DNA from: Elainella sp. Prado103
GTDB lineage: Bacteria; Cyanobacteriota; Cyanobacteriia; Elainellales; Elainellaceae
Length of the DNA stretch: 40,992 nt
Assembly (NCBI GenBank): GCA_025454395.1
Contig: JALOOM010000060.1
Location: forward strand, 1 to 40,992
Reading direction: 5' to 3'
Below the pieces are notes generated by a model that saw only the letters and a list, made by a program, of their open reading frames with translations, ran no database searches and was not told the DNA's origin. Positions 1 through 10,047 of the stretch are shown one piece after another (position 1 is the first letter of the stretch; each line of letters starts with the position of its first letter). The position numbers were made by a program, and so were the translations under genes.

Positions 1-28
1 ATCAGAGAATAGCTTGTAGTCAATCCGA

Positions 29-874
29 TCAAGCCCAGAGTTGGGCAGCATGGTGGCGCAGATGATCCGCCATGAAAGTGGCAATGAAGTAGTAGCTGTG
101 GTCATAACCCGGTTGCATCCGCAAAGTTAGAGCTTGACCTGCCGCTGCACAAGCCGCTTCAAACACCTGAGGCATCAGTTGCGCCTCCAGAAATCGATCG
201 GCCGTTCCTTGATCGATCAAAATCGGATGAGCCAATTGGCTGTGCCGTACCAGTTCGCTGGCATCATAAGCAGCCCAGGCAGCCGGATCGGATCCCAAGT
301 AAGCGCTGAAGGCTTTGTGCCCCCAAGGGCAGCGGCTAGGAGCAACAATCGGGGCAAAGGCAGAAACCGATCGATATTGCTGGGGGTTTTTCAAGGCACA
401 AATCAAGGCTCCGTGACCGCCCATGGAATGACCAAAGATTCCCTGGCGATCCGTCTTGGCTGGAAAGTGAGCTGCGATCAGATCCGGCAATTCCTGCGTG
501 ATATAGCGATACATCTGATAGTGTTGTGCCCAAGGTTGCATCGTCGCATCCACATAGAAGCCTGCCCCTGTCCCTAGATCCCAGTCTGCATCTTCGCCTG
601 GAATGCCGGTATCGCGAGGGCTGGTATCAGGTGCAACCAACATGACTCCATATTGAGCCGCAAACTGCTGGGCTCCTGCTTTTGTGATGAAATTCTCTTC
701 GGTGCAGGTCAGCCCAGACAAATAGTAAAGGACTGGCACCGCTTCCGTTTCAGCTTGAGGGGGCAAATAAACAGCAAACCGCATGGGGCTACGACAACTG
801 GTTGAAAAATGTTGGTAGAACCCAACTGTGCCACCAAAACAGCGGATTTGATTGAGTTGATCGATCGAATTCAC
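29..874 (-). CDS. fghA: S-formylglutathione hydrolase
   Basis: Hydrolyses S-formylglutathione to formate and glutathione, the last step of glutathione-dependent formaldehyde oxidation; cytosolic serine esterase of the alpha/beta-hydrolase (esterase D) family. At 281 residues it has the family's usual length. The nucleophile elbow GHSMGGHG lies near residue 149, the acid is probably the Asp in DQGTADRF, and the catalytic His is in PGYDHSYYF near the C-terminus. The oxyanion region [11 protein letters not shown] is also conserved. The start is a GTG (872-874) preceded by AGGTG five bases upstream. It lies 120 bp downstream of the class III alcohol dehydrogenase on the same strand, which makes the substrate, so the two probably form one operon. 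Identification is firm from sequence and pairing. Confidence 0.95.
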   Translation of the reverse strand: MNSIDQLNQIRCFGGTVGFYQHFSTSCRSPMRFAVYLPPQAETEAVPVLYYLSGLTCTEENFITKAGAQQFAAQYGVMLVAPDTSPRDTGIPGEDADWDLGTGAGFYVDATMQPWAQHYQMYRYITQELPDLIAAHFPAKTDRQGIFGHSMGGHGALICALKNPQQYRSVSAFAPIVAPSRCPWGHKAFSAYLGSDPAAWAAYDASELVRHSQLAHPILIDQGTADRFLEAQLMPQVFEAACAAAGQALTLRMQPGYDHSYYFIATFMADHLRHHAAQLWA

Positions 875-994
875 GATTGCACCTGTCGTTGAAATAGTGA
901 AATTAGAGCATTCCTCTCAGCGGAAATTAATCTTCCCTAAATTGATTCCCTCAAAAGTCCTCAGAATAATCTCCATATTCACCTTGGAGCTGAT

Positions 995-2902
<1,908 letters not shown>

Positions 2903-3883
2903 GTGGCAACCACCAATCTTGCCTTTGTTAATCGAGTTCTGGAACTCACGAATCAATTTCGATCCCAAAATAATCTGGGTGCGCTTCAGCTCAACGTCGA
3001 GTTGAACGCCACTGCCCAAGCCCACTCAACCGATATGGCCCAACAGGATTACTTCAGCCATACGGGCAAAAACGGCTCCCAACCCTGGGATCGAGCCAAG
3101 CTTGTCGGCTATGAAGCGCGCAGCATGGGAGAAAACATTGCAGCGGGCTACACCACCCCCGAAGCCGTTGTGCAAGGCTGGATCAATAGTCCCGGACATC
3201 GAGCCAATTTGCTCAATAGCAGCTTCACCGAGTTGGGCGTGGGGTATTACCTGCTTTCACCAGATACTGGATCGGTCAACTACGGCACCTACTGGACTCA
3301 GGTGTTTGGCAGTGGAGACACCAATCCCACTTCTAACTTACCGAATTCCGATCCCAATCCCCCCGCTGCTCCGTCAGGTCAAGATATCATCGGCACCTCA
3401 GCGGCCGACCAACTGATCGGTAGCAATGGCAACGATCGCATCTTTGGCAACGGCGGCAACGATCGCATTTCTGGCGGGAAGGGCGATGACCTGCTCAATG
3501 GTGGGATCGGGGGCGACACCCTGACCGGGGGCGAAGGGCGTGATACGTTCCTATTCGACTCAGGGCGCAGCTTTCGCAGCAGTGACTTTGGGGTGGATCG
3601 AATGACGGATTTTATTCGCGGCACCGATCAAATCACATTGGATAAGTCATCCTTTGGCAACCTATCGACGGCTCAAATTGGCAGTGTCGCTCGCGATACT
3701 CTGGCGAGTGGCAGTAATTCTCTGGTGGTATATAGTCGATCGTCTGGGCGGCTATTCTATAACCCGAATGGCAATTTAAGCGGTTATGGTCGAGGCGGCG
3801 CGTTTGCGATCATCGATAGCGATGGTAACAGCACAACCTCACCTCCGGCTCTCACCAGCTCGGATTTTCAGATCGTCGCTTAG
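2903..3883 (+). CDS. CAP/SCP-domain protein with C-terminal RTX calcium-binding repeats
   Basis: Probably secreted; molecular role unknown. Residues about 8-140 form a CAP (SCP/PR1) domain of the bacterial YkwD type, with the conserved His of AQAHSTDMA, the GENIAAGY segment and the HRANLLN and WTQVFG motifs. A Pro/Asn-rich linker leads to nonapeptide RTX repeats (residues about 165-215: GNDRIFGNGGNDR, GGKGDDLLNGG) and a C-terminal DRMTDF region typical of type I-secreted cyanobacterial proteins. There is no N-terminal signal peptide, which agrees with type I export. The start is GTG, preceded by AAGGAG at 2889-2894. It stands alone, with no secretion genes beside it. Domain calls are firm; function is not known. 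Confidence 0.85.
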   Translation: MATTNLAFVNRVLELTNQFRSQNNLGALQLNVELNATAQAHSTDMAQQDYFSHTGKNGSQPWDRAKLVGYEARSMGENIAAGYTTPEAVVQGWINSPGHRANLLNSSFTELGVGYYLLSPDTGSVNYGTYWTQVFGSGDTNPTSNLPNSDPNPPAAPSGQDIIGTSAADQLIGSNGNDRIFGNGGNDRISGGKGDDLLNGGIGGDTLTGGEGRDTFLFDSGRSFRSSDFGVDRMTDFIRGTDQITLDKSSFGNLSTAQIGSVARDTLASGSNSLVVYSRSSGRLFYNPNGNLSGYGRGGAFAIIDSDGNSTTSPPALTSSDFQIVA

Positions 3884-3961
3884 GGGTGCCAATTCTGATT
3901 CGACTTAATACTCATTCGGATCAGATGGTGTCATTCGTGTTGAGCATTTCGGTACCTTATT

Positions 3962-3997
3962 TTACCAACATTGCTCAAATTACCAACATTGCTCAAA
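3962..3997. repeat. 18-bp perfect duplication
   Basis: TTACCAACATTGCTCAAA occurs twice head to tail in the short gene-free stretch between the CAP-RTX gene and the convergent regulator gene. Each copy contains TACCAA, the half-site of the putative molybdenum operator, but with no inverted partner. Confidence 0.9.
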
Positions 3998-4172
3998 ACC
4001 GACATCCCTCAATCCTGAGTTTTTGCCGCGTTGCTGACCTGTGATCAATCCTATATCTGCACTGGGGAACTTCCCCATGATAGAGCCAGGATTCTCCTCA
4101 GCAACGCTTTTTGATGATCTGGCTTCTAGCAGACAACTTCTAGCAAAATTTCTGGTTGACCCCACCTCACCC

Positions 4173-4625
4173 TCAACCGGCCGCGATCATCACGCTGCTT
4201 GATTTGATCACCGCAAACACTTCCTTCCCTTTCTTTAATCCCAGTTTGTCTGCTGAAGTGCGCGTGACCACTGAAACTAATTCAACCCCTGGCGCAAGAA
4301 TTAGGGTCACTTCAGCATTAACTGCACCTTTCACAATCCGTTTCACCTTGGCTTTCAACATATTGCGAGCACTAATGTGAACAGCAGGCAAAGGAATATC
4401 GATCGTCTCGATTTCTGCATCTATTTCCTCCAGATCTTCAGAAAATTCGATCTCATTTTCTTCCAGTTCTGGATCATGGTCTGAGGTGGATCGCCCCATT
4501 TCGCGGATCATCTGCCGCAGGATCTCGGTTTTAGTACGTTGAGTTTGCTGACAAATCTGCTCTAAAATTCGTCGCTCTTCATCCGAGGATTGGAAAGTAA
4601 TCCAGCCTTGCTCTTTTCTTGGCAT
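4173..4625 (-). CDS. Putative molybdate-responsive regulator: ribbon-helix-helix plus TOBE domain
   Basis: A 150-residue protein with two recognisable parts. Residues about 1-50 (GWITFQSSDEERRILEQI then TKTEILRQMIREM) have the strand-helix-helix pattern of MetJ/Arc-type DNA-binding domains. An acidic linker (residues 55-80) follows. Residues about 83-150 (ISARNMLKAKVKRIVKG, VNAEVTL, ADKLGLKKGKEVFAVIKSS) form a TOBE/Mop domain, the molybdate-binding fold. It is divergent from modA, and the 127-bp gap holds an inverted repeat starting 6 bp from its start codon. The inferred role is a molybdate-sensing autoregulator of the mod genes, replacing ModE, whose helix-turn-helix domain is absent. The architecture is seen directly; the role is inference. 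Confidence 0.75.
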   Translation of the reverse strand: MPRKEQGWITFQSSDEERRILEQICQQTQRTKTEILRQMIREMGRSTSDHDPELEENEIEFSEDLEEIDAEIETIDIPLPAVHISARNMLKAKVKRIVKGAVNAEVTLILAPGVELVSVVTRTSADKLGLKKGKEVFAVIKSSSVMIAAG

Positions 4626-4631
4626 CGTAGA

Positions 4632-4660
4632 ATACCAAATTAGTTGGTATAAAGTTGGTA
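4632..4660. promoter_or_regulatory. Putative molybdenum operator between regulator and modA
   Basis: A perfect inverted repeat, ATACCAA-N5-TTGGTAT (4632-4650), is followed by a third half-site TTGGTA (4655-4660), 11 bp or one helical turn on. The repeat lies 6 bp upstream of the regulator ATG and 100 bp upstream of modA. A -10-like TACAAT (4659-4664) for modA overlaps the third half-site. Symmetric half-sites with direct-repeat spacing suit a ribbon-helix-helix protein. The same core recurs at 10048-10064. Confidence 0.6.
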
Positions 4661-4752
4661 CAATTCACGCTACCTACAATTTTAGCCATAGATCTAGGGA
4701 CTGATCGCTCCGAGTTGGCCACGCCCACCCTACATTCCAGTACCCCAATTTT

Positions 4753-5547
4753 ATGCAACGCAAACGCATTCTGATGTCTCTATGCGCATTTTTAGTTGCC
4801 CTGTTATTGGCAGTTGGAGCCCGCAGCCTCAACTCTACTCCTGCTAAAGCTCAATCTGCCACGATTTTGATCGCCGCCGCCGCCAGCTTGCAAGAGGCAC
4901 TAGAAGAACTTGATCCCATCTTTGAGTCTGCCCATGTGGGCATTATCGTTAACTACAACTTTGCTGCCTCTGGGCCTTTGCAACAACAAATTGAACAGGG
5001 TGCCCCCGTCGATCTGTTTATTTCTGCTGCTAGCCAGCAAATGGATGCCCTCCAGGACAAAAATTTGCTTGTGACTCATACTCGCCGCAATATCCTCACG
5101 AATCGCTTAGTTTTAGTCGTACCTCGTAACTCCAGCCTTGGATTGACCGGCTTCCGACAATTAACGAGCCCAAATGTTCGTAGAATTTCGGTAGGAGAAC
5201 CGCGTAGTGTTCCGGCCGGACAATATGCCGCAGAATTATTCAACAATTTGGGCATTCTCGAACCACTACAACCCAAATTGGTGTTTGGCAACTCGGTGCG
5301 GAATGTCCTCAGTACCGTTGAAAGTGGCAATGCTGATGCTGGAGTGGTCTACACCACCGATGCACGCATCTCGGATCAAGTAACCCAAGTGGCTACAGCG
5401 CCCAGTCACCTTCATTCTCCGATCGTCTACCCCATGGCTCTGATTTCAGCAAGTCGGAATCAAGCCGCTGCTCGTACCTACGCTGAATTTTTGAGTAGTC
5501 GATCGGCCCAAGCTATATTTCAAAAATATGGTTTTGGTATTGCCTGA
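4753..5547 (+). CDS. modA: Molybdate ABC transporter substrate-binding protein
   Basis: Periplasmic molybdate/tungstate-binding protein that feeds the ModBC transporter. At 264 residues it has ModA length. The N-terminal 35 residues are a Sec signal peptide (basic MQRKR, hydrophobic core, cleavage probably after PAKAQ). The mature start ATILIAAAASLQEAL, the segment NYNFAASGPLQQQIEQGAPVDLFISA and the C-terminal VVYTTDA motif are characteristic. It is followed 60 bp later by the modBC fusion and preceded by the divergent RHH-TOBE regulator with the operator between them, so transcription is probably controlled by molybdate supply. Confidence 0.95.
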   Translation: MQRKRILMSLCAFLVALLLAVGARSLNSTPAKAQSATILIAAAASLQEALEELDPIFESAHVGIIVNYNFAASGPLQQQIEQGAPVDLFISAASQQMDALQDKNLLVTHTRRNILTNRLVLVVPRNSSLGLTGFRQLTSPNVRRISVGEPRSVPAGQYAAELFNNLGILEPLQPKLVFGNSVRNVLSTVESGNADAGVVYTTDARISDQVTQVATAPSHLHSPIVYPMALISASRNQAAARTYAEFLSSRSAQAIFQKYGFGIA

Positions 5548-5607
5548 TCGTTCATCTAAGCAGGTTAACTTATCGATTCACTCAGTTATTCTTCACACTA
5601 TCCTCCT

Positions 5608-7458
5608 ATGCCTCCCGATCTATCCCCCCTCTGGATTTCCCTTAAAACCGCAGGACTAGCCACCCTGGCAACTTTTTTAACTGGGATCGCAGCAGCTTAT
5701 TGGATGTTAGGCTATCGAGGTCGTTGGAAGTCGGTCATTGAGGGCATTTTTGTCGCCCCGTTAATTTTACCTCCCACTGTAGTTGGATTTCTGTTGCTGT
5801 TGCTGTTGGGCAAAAATGGTTGGCTGGGTCAAATCATGGCTCAGTTTAACTTCAGTGTCGTTTTCACCTGGTATGCGGCTGTAATTACTGCAACGGTTGT
5901 AGCATTCCCATTAATGTACAAAACGGCATTGGGAGCATTTGAGCAGGTGGATAGTAACCTGTTGCAGGTGGCTGAAACGTTGGGGGCATCCAGAGCACGA
6001 GTGTTCTGGCGCATTCTCCTCCCACTATCTATACCTGGCATTCTCGCCGGAACCACCCTCGCTTTTGCCCGCGCTTTAGGAGAATTTGGGGCTACGCTCA
6101 TGTTGGCGGGTAATATTCCTGGCCAAACTCAAACCCTTCCTATGGCAATCTACTTTGCAGTGGAAGCAGGTGCCATGCAAGAAGCATGGCTATGGGTGAT
6201 TGTGATTATGGCGATCTCCCTATCTGGCATCATTGCCGTTAATCTATGGCAAACACAATATGCCCAAAAGACCTGTGGGAATGGCTTAGGAGTCGTAGAA
6301 GCCTATGAGCCGGTTAGCAATAGGCCGGATCAGGCTGAGCCAGCTCGAGTGCTGCCGATCGTGAAACCTTTTGGTTTACCATCAGCACAAGGCTTATTCG
6401 TTGACATTGAGAAACAATTAGAAAATTTTACGCTCAGTACGGCTTTTACCGCGCAGCAGGAAACCCTAGGGTTATTAGGGGGATCGGGATCGGGCAAAAG
6501 TATGACCCTACGCTGTATTGCCGGTGTTGAGACCCCCAGTCGAGGGCGGATTATGCTCAATGGTCAAATCTTATTCGATTCACAACAACGAATTAATTTA
6601 CCCAGTCATCGCCGCAAAGTTAGCCTGGTTTTCCAGAACTATGCTCTATTTCCTCACATGACTGTTGCTGAGAATATTGGGTTTGGACTACGGCATTTAC
6701 CCAAAGCATTTCGATCGCAGCGGGTTCAGCAACAGTTGGCGATCGTGCAATTGCAGGGCTTAGGGGATCGCTATCCTCATCAGCTTTCTGGTGGGCAACA
6801 ACAGCGAGTCGCACTGGCAAGAGCCTTGGCAACCGAGCCGGAAGTACTTTTACTAGATGAACCGTTTTCGGCCCTGGATACCTACCTGCGGGCTCAGTTG
6901 GAACAGCAGTTGATTGAAACCCTATCCAGCTATTCAGGAGTGACCCTATTTGTGACGCACAACCTGGAAGAAGCCTATCGGGTATGCGAAAAATTGATGG
7001 TGATGTCAGGAGGGCAAGCGATCGCCTTTGATGCAAAACATCGCATTTTTGAACAACCGGGCACCGTGCGAGTTGCTCAACTGACTGCTTGCAAAAATTT
7101 TTCGCGAGCCAAGGCAATCGGTTCTGACCAAATTGAGGCGATCGATTGGGGCGTGAAGTTACAGGTGATGGAGGCGATCCCCAGCGGATTTTCCGATATT
7201 GGCATCCGTGCCCACCAGATCCAAATTGCACCTGACTCGCATCACTCGCCCAATTCGTTTCCTTGCTGGCTAGCAGGCACGAGTGAAACTCCCCACCGGA
7301 TGACCCTATTTCTAAAACTCAATGCGGCATCCCAAGATGCTCACGATTACCATCTTCAGGCAGAAGTGTTTAAGGACAAGTGGCAGTCACTCAAAGCTTA
7401 CCCCATGCCCTGGTTTGTTCAACTCGATCCCTTACGGCTAATGTTACTGAGAGATTAA
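5608..7458 (+). CDS. modBC: Fused molybdate ABC transporter permease and ATP-binding protein
   Basis: One 616-residue chain combines ModB and ModC, an arrangement known in cyanobacteria. Residues about 1-215 carry the permease with several membrane segments and the coupling-loop motif EAAETLGAS-like (VAETLGASRARVFWRI) followed by GxxxGxxLAFARALGEFGA. After a linker (216-260) comes the ATPase: Walker A GGSGSGKS near 291, signature LSGGQQQR near 393 and Walker B LLLDEPFSALD near 415, then the switch His in VTHNLEEA. The last 120 residues are the weakly conserved ModC accessory region. It is co-directional with modA. A 17-bp duplication spans the stop codon. Confidence 0.95.
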   Translation: MPPDLSPLWISLKTAGLATLATFLTGIAAAYWMLGYRGRWKSVIEGIFVAPLILPPTVVGFLLLLLLGKNGWLGQIMAQFNFSVVFTWYAAVITATVVAFPLMYKTALGAFEQVDSNLLQVAETLGASRARVFWRILLPLSIPGILAGTTLAFARALGEFGATLMLAGNIPGQTQTLPMAIYFAVEAGAMQEAWLWVIVIMAISLSGIIAVNLWQTQYAQKTCGNGLGVVEAYEPVSNRPDQAEPARVLPIVKPFGLPSAQGLFVDIEKQLENFTLSTAFTAQQETLGLLGGSGSGKSMTLRCIAGVETPSRGRIMLNGQILFDSQQRINLPSHRRKVSLVFQNYALFPHMTVAENIGFGLRHLPKAFRSQRVQQQLAIVQLQGLGDRYPHQLSGGQQQRVALARALATEPEVLLLDEPFSALDTYLRAQLEQQLIETLSSYSGVTLFVTHNLEEAYRVCEKLMVMSGGQAIAFDAKHRIFEQPGTVRVAQLTACKNFSRAKAIGSDQIEAIDWGVKLQVMEAIPSGFSDIGIRAHQIQIAPDSHHSPNSFPCWLAGTSETPHRMTLFLKLNAASQDAHDYHLQAEVFKDKWQSLKAYPMPWFVQLDPLRLMLLRD

Positions 7459-7476
7459 AGTTACTGAGAGATTGAA
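7443..7476. repeat. 17-bp duplication across the modBC stop codon
   Basis: GTTACTGAGAGATTAAA (7443-7459) and GTTACTGAGAGATTGAA (7460-7476) are adjacent and differ at one base. The first copy encodes the last codons LLRD and the TAA of modBC; the second is non-coding, its TAA now TGA. The gene end has been tandemly copied outward. Confidence 0.9.
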
Positions 7477-7530
7477 TGCACTTTAACTACTGCCTAAATA
7501 GCCAAACAGGATTTGCTGTCTAAACTAAAT

Positions 7531-7560
7531 CCCCTGGACAGAATAGAATCCTATCAGGGG
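7531..7560. terminator. Hairpin between convergent modBC and mop
   Basis: CCCCTG (7531-7536) pairs with CAGGGG (7555-7560), and an A/T-rich extension on each side adds a few pairs. The loop contains a second small stem, ATAG/CTAT. It sits between two convergent genes and could stop both transcripts, although no long T-run follows on either strand. Confidence 0.5.
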
Positions 7561-7580
7561 AATTTGAAAAGCGTATCAAA

Positions 7581-7790
7581 CTAATCGACGGCAATCATTA
7601 CATCGGATGCCTTGACCACAGCATAGACTTCCTTGCCTTCTGCCAATCCCAGACTTTCAGCAGAAGCTTTCGTAATAATCGCAGTCACTTCTACACCAGG
7701 AGCAACTTCTACCACAACCTCATCATTCACTGCTCCTATTACTACAGATTTCACGATCCCCTTCAAGGCATTACGCGCACTGATTTTCAT
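7581..7790 (-). CDS. mop: Molybdopterin-binding (TOBE/Mop) protein
   Basis: A single 69-residue TOBE domain, the molbindin fold that oligomerises and stores or buffers molybdate in the cytosol. The family pattern is clear: MKISARNALKGIVKSV at the start, AVNDEVVVEVAPG in the middle, and SAESLGLAEGKEVYAVVKAS near the end. It closely resembles the TOBE half of the RHH-TOBE regulator 3 kb upstream, so one may derive from the other. It is convergent with modBC. A TATAAT lies upstream at 7871-7876. Confidence 0.9.
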   Translation of the reverse strand: MKISARNALKGIVKSVVIGAVNDEVVVEVAPGVEVTAIITKASAESLGLAEGKEVYAVVKASDVMIAVD

Positions 7791-7851
7791 TGAGCACTCC
7801 TAGATTGCTAGTTTGAATACATTTCAGATCTTCACCAAAATCCCTTTTCAA

Positions 7852-7876
7852 ACCAAATTAGCACGATTTTATTATA
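7852..7876 (-). promoter_or_regulatory. Candidate mop promoter with operator half-site
   Basis: On the minus strand a consensus -10, TATAAT, occupies 7871-7876; no good -35 is seen. Just downstream, around the expected transcription start, ACCAAATTAG (7852-7861, plus-strand reading) is identical to the left arm and spacer of the operator at 4632, but the right arm is missing. Regulation by the same protein is possible but weakly supported. Confidence 0.35.
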
Positions 7877-7904
7877 CAATGATTCGTTCTAGTTTATGAT
7901 TTCA

Positions 7905-7932
7905 TTGACTACTATTTTCCATCTTTTACTAT
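7905..7932 (+). promoter_or_regulatory. Candidate plus-strand promoter with no obvious gene
   Basis: TTGACT (7905-7910) and TACTAT (7927-7932) are 16 bp apart, a reasonable sigma-70 match. It points rightward into the gap before 8106, where the next gene is on the opposite strand, so any transcript would be a small RNA or antisense. The gene-free interval 7791-8105 otherwise holds only a 13-bp near-duplication (TTTGATCATGCAG, 7969-7994). Confidence 0.25.
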
Positions 7933-8105
7933 GATCCGACGACGGACATCTGTATCTGGATATTCAATTTTGATCATGCAGTTTGATCATGCAGTTGCAC
8001 AGAAAATCCGATCGATTTCGTTGGGGTAGCAACCATCATGTTGGTCTCTCAATTGAGAATCAATGAATAGAGCAGCGCATAGAGCGATTCATAGCAGAGT
8101 TTGCA

Positions 8106-8447
8106 TTACGTCCCCACTTCCACTTGAAAATAGAGATTTTTCCGGTTCTGTGGAATAACTTCAATTCGACTGATATGAGTCGTATTGACCAAGTACTCAC
8201 TAATCGTCTTAATATGACTGACCATATTCCAATAAGTCTCTGAATCAGGACAAGCGATCGTCAGCGTTGGCATATCCAGATTCATAGTAATTGACCACCA
8301 ACACCGAGCTAGTAAGGCTTGAGTGATTCGATCGCAGCCAAAGTAAAAATGCTGGCTCACGACTTGCTCGAGTTGCAGCAGCAAGGCCCGATCGAAAGGG
8401 GTGATCGCAGCAGGTTGATCATCAGGCGGAAGCGGAGAAAGAGTCAT
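8106..8447 (-). CDS. Conserved-looking hypothetical protein
   Basis: 113 residues, not recognised. It is soluble, with no signal peptide or membrane segment; the N-terminal 15 residues are Pro-rich and the rest looks like a compact mixed alpha/beta domain (QLEQVVSQHFYFGCDRITQALL, then LTIACPDSETYWNMVSHIKTISEYLV and a final strand LYFQVEV). It lies 57 bp downstream of the nitrogenase-associated protein on the same strand and may be the last gene of that operon, which is the only clue to role. Confidence 0.6.
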   Translation of the reverse strand: MTLSPLPPDDQPAAITPFDRALLLQLEQVVSQHFYFGCDRITQALLARCWWSITMNLDMPTLTIACPDSETYWNMVSHIKTISEYLVNTTHISRIEVIPQNRKNLYFQVEVGT

Positions 8448-8504
8448 GAATCGGTGACTGGGTAGATAAATCGGTGGCTAGTTAAGGGATAGGAAAGCGC
8501 TAAT

Positions 8505-8963
8505 TTAGGGTGTCCGACAAGATTGAGCTTGAGTCGCGTGATGGTTAGGACAGGTTTGTAAATCTTGCTGCACCCACTGAGCAGCAGTCTGCTGTCGATC
8601 GGTATCGGCTACCTCCAGTCCAATCCAGGCAGACACTCGCTCGCGATCAAACCCCACTTCGCGTCGCTCACCCACCTGCATCAGTGGTCGCCGAATCAAG
8701 AGGGGATTTTGCAGCATCAGCGCTAAAGCAGTAGCAGCATCAAGCTGAGATGGAACCACTTCCCCTGATTTAATCTGCGGTGCCGTGAGGTTAAACCAAT
8801 CCACAACTGGCCGATCGCCGAAAAACGGGCGTAAAGCCTCTGCCGTCCATGCAACTGTCAATAAGTTATAGGCTTCAACTTGATGACCAGATGCATTCAA
8901 CAGTGCTTTCTGTTTCGTGTTATTAATACATCCTGGTTTCTCATAAAAAATTACAGTAGCCAT
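8505..8963 (-). CDS. Nitrogenase-associated ArsC/Spx-family protein
   Basis: A thioredoxin-fold protein of the ArsC/Spx/MgsR superfamily, close to the nitrogenase-associated (NifO-like) branch. Seen: an N-terminal strand and loop MATVIFYEKPGCINNTKQK with one Cys and NN in place of the arsenate reductase CX5R site, then ALRPFFGDRPVVDWFN and the conserved cis-Pro-like segment NPLLIRRPLMQVG. At 152 residues it fits the branch. Homologues are found with nitrogen-fixation genes, where their biochemical job is not settled. Here it is 23 bp downstream of the luciferase-like gene and near the molybdate genes, which fits a link with molybdenum enzymes. No nif structural gene lies in the window. Confidence 0.75.
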   Translation of the reverse strand: MATVIFYEKPGCINNTKQKALLNASGHQVEAYNLLTVAWTAEALRPFFGDRPVVDWFNLTAPQIKSGEVVPSQLDAATALALMLQNPLLIRRPLMQVGERREVGFDRERVSAWIGLEVADTDRQQTAAQWVQQDLQTCPNHHATQAQSCRTP

Positions 8964-8986
8964 GCTGATTTCCTGGGTAGTTTCTG

Positions 8987-9991
8987 TTACAAGGTAGGGC
9001 GAAGCTGTTCAACGTACCGATCCAAACTGGTCAGATTTTTCTGCAGATCCAGCGAGCAAGGTTTAAGGGCAAGTGTGCCGAGATCTAATTCATCCTGAAG
9101 TCGTTTAATCTTGTCACGACAGGTTGCCACACTACCAATAATTGAGTTTTCCAGTAAGTAAGCTTCATCAAAGCAAGTTTTTTGATTAGCAGCGGGTTTG
9201 AGATGCTGGGTGTTACCATCTTGTTTCAGGTTCGCCACATTTTGACTCATCCGAGCCACAAAATCTCGCACAAATGGCAATGCTTCCTGGGTAGCTTCTT
9301 GATCGGTCGCAGCCACATAGAAAAACCGGGACAGCACCAACCGCTCTGCCCCGCTCGTATTGATCGCCCGATAGGTAGCTAGATTGGCTTTGAGGCGATC
9401 GAGCGAAAACGGGGCTCCACCCATTAAGCCAAAAGAATGGCAAGCAGCCAACTCGATCGCTTCTCGATCGCTCGTAGCGACATATACCGGAATATGGGAT
9501 TGTAGCGGTTGTGGGTGAATGGTCAGGTGATGACATTGGTAATATTGCCCAGCAAACGAAACATCCTGGTTGTACAACAATTTTTCCAGCAGTTCTAATC
9601 CTTCTAACATCCGCGATCGAGATTCACCCATGCCAATGCCAAAATGCTGATTCTGCTCTGGAAACGGCCCACCCTTCGCCACACCTAATAACAGCCGCCC
9701 TTGACAGAGGTGATCTAGCATCGCAATATCTTCTGCTACCGTGATCGGATTATGAAATGCGAGCAACACCGCCGCCGATCCTAAGCGAATTCGCGATGTT
9801 ATCCCTGCCAGATAAGCTAACAGCACCGTAATCGAGGGATTGACATGGACATCGCTAAAGTGATGCTCTGTAATCCAGGCTTCCTCAAACCCCAAAGCTT
9901 CAGCCTGCTGAATCAGAGCTGTTTGTTCTACGATCGCCCGATCAGCATCCTGATGGTGATTTTCATAGGTGCAAAAAAGTCCTGTCTTCAC
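8987..9991 (-). CDS. LLM-class (luciferase-like) flavin-dependent oxidoreductase
   Basis: A flavin-dependent monooxygenase of the bacterial luciferase family; substrate unknown. Typical segments are EEAWITEHHFSD, GRLLLGVAKGGPFPEQNQHFG and MLEGLELLEKLL, and the TIM-barrel pattern runs throughout. An ATG at 10126 opens 45 extra residues unlike the family. The GTG at 9991 gives KTGLFCTYENHH as N-terminus, has GGAGA six bases upstream, and leaves the inverted repeat at 10048-10064 in the promoter, so it is chosen (335 residues). It heads a probable operon with the nitrogenase-associated protein. LLM genes of this type do occur near nif genes in cyanobacteria, but their role there is unclear. Confidence 0.85.
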   Translation of the reverse strand: MKTGLFCTYENHHQDADRAIVEQTALIQQAEALGFEEAWITEHHFSDVHVNPSITVLLAYLAGITSRIRLGSAAVLLAFHNPITVAEDIAMLDHLCQGRLLLGVAKGGPFPEQNQHFGIGMGESRSRMLEGLELLEKLLYNQDVSFAGQYYQCHHLTIHPQPLQSHIPVYVATSDREAIELAACHSFGLMGGAPFSLDRLKANLATYRAINTSGAERLVLSRFFYVAATDQEATQEALPFVRDFVARMSQNVANLKQDGNTQHLKPAANQKTCFDEAYLLENSIIGSVATCRDKIKRLQDELDLGTLALKPCSLDLQKNLTSLDRYVEQLRPTL

Positions 9992-10047
9992 AATCTGTCT
10001 CCAAGGGGGTTGCAGCAGTGAGGCTAGTTTTATTGATCGATCTGAGC

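Noticed and set aside
4156-4380. Plus-strand frame opposite the RHH-TOBE gene
   Set aside because: Antisense shadow of a gene with clear domain structure.
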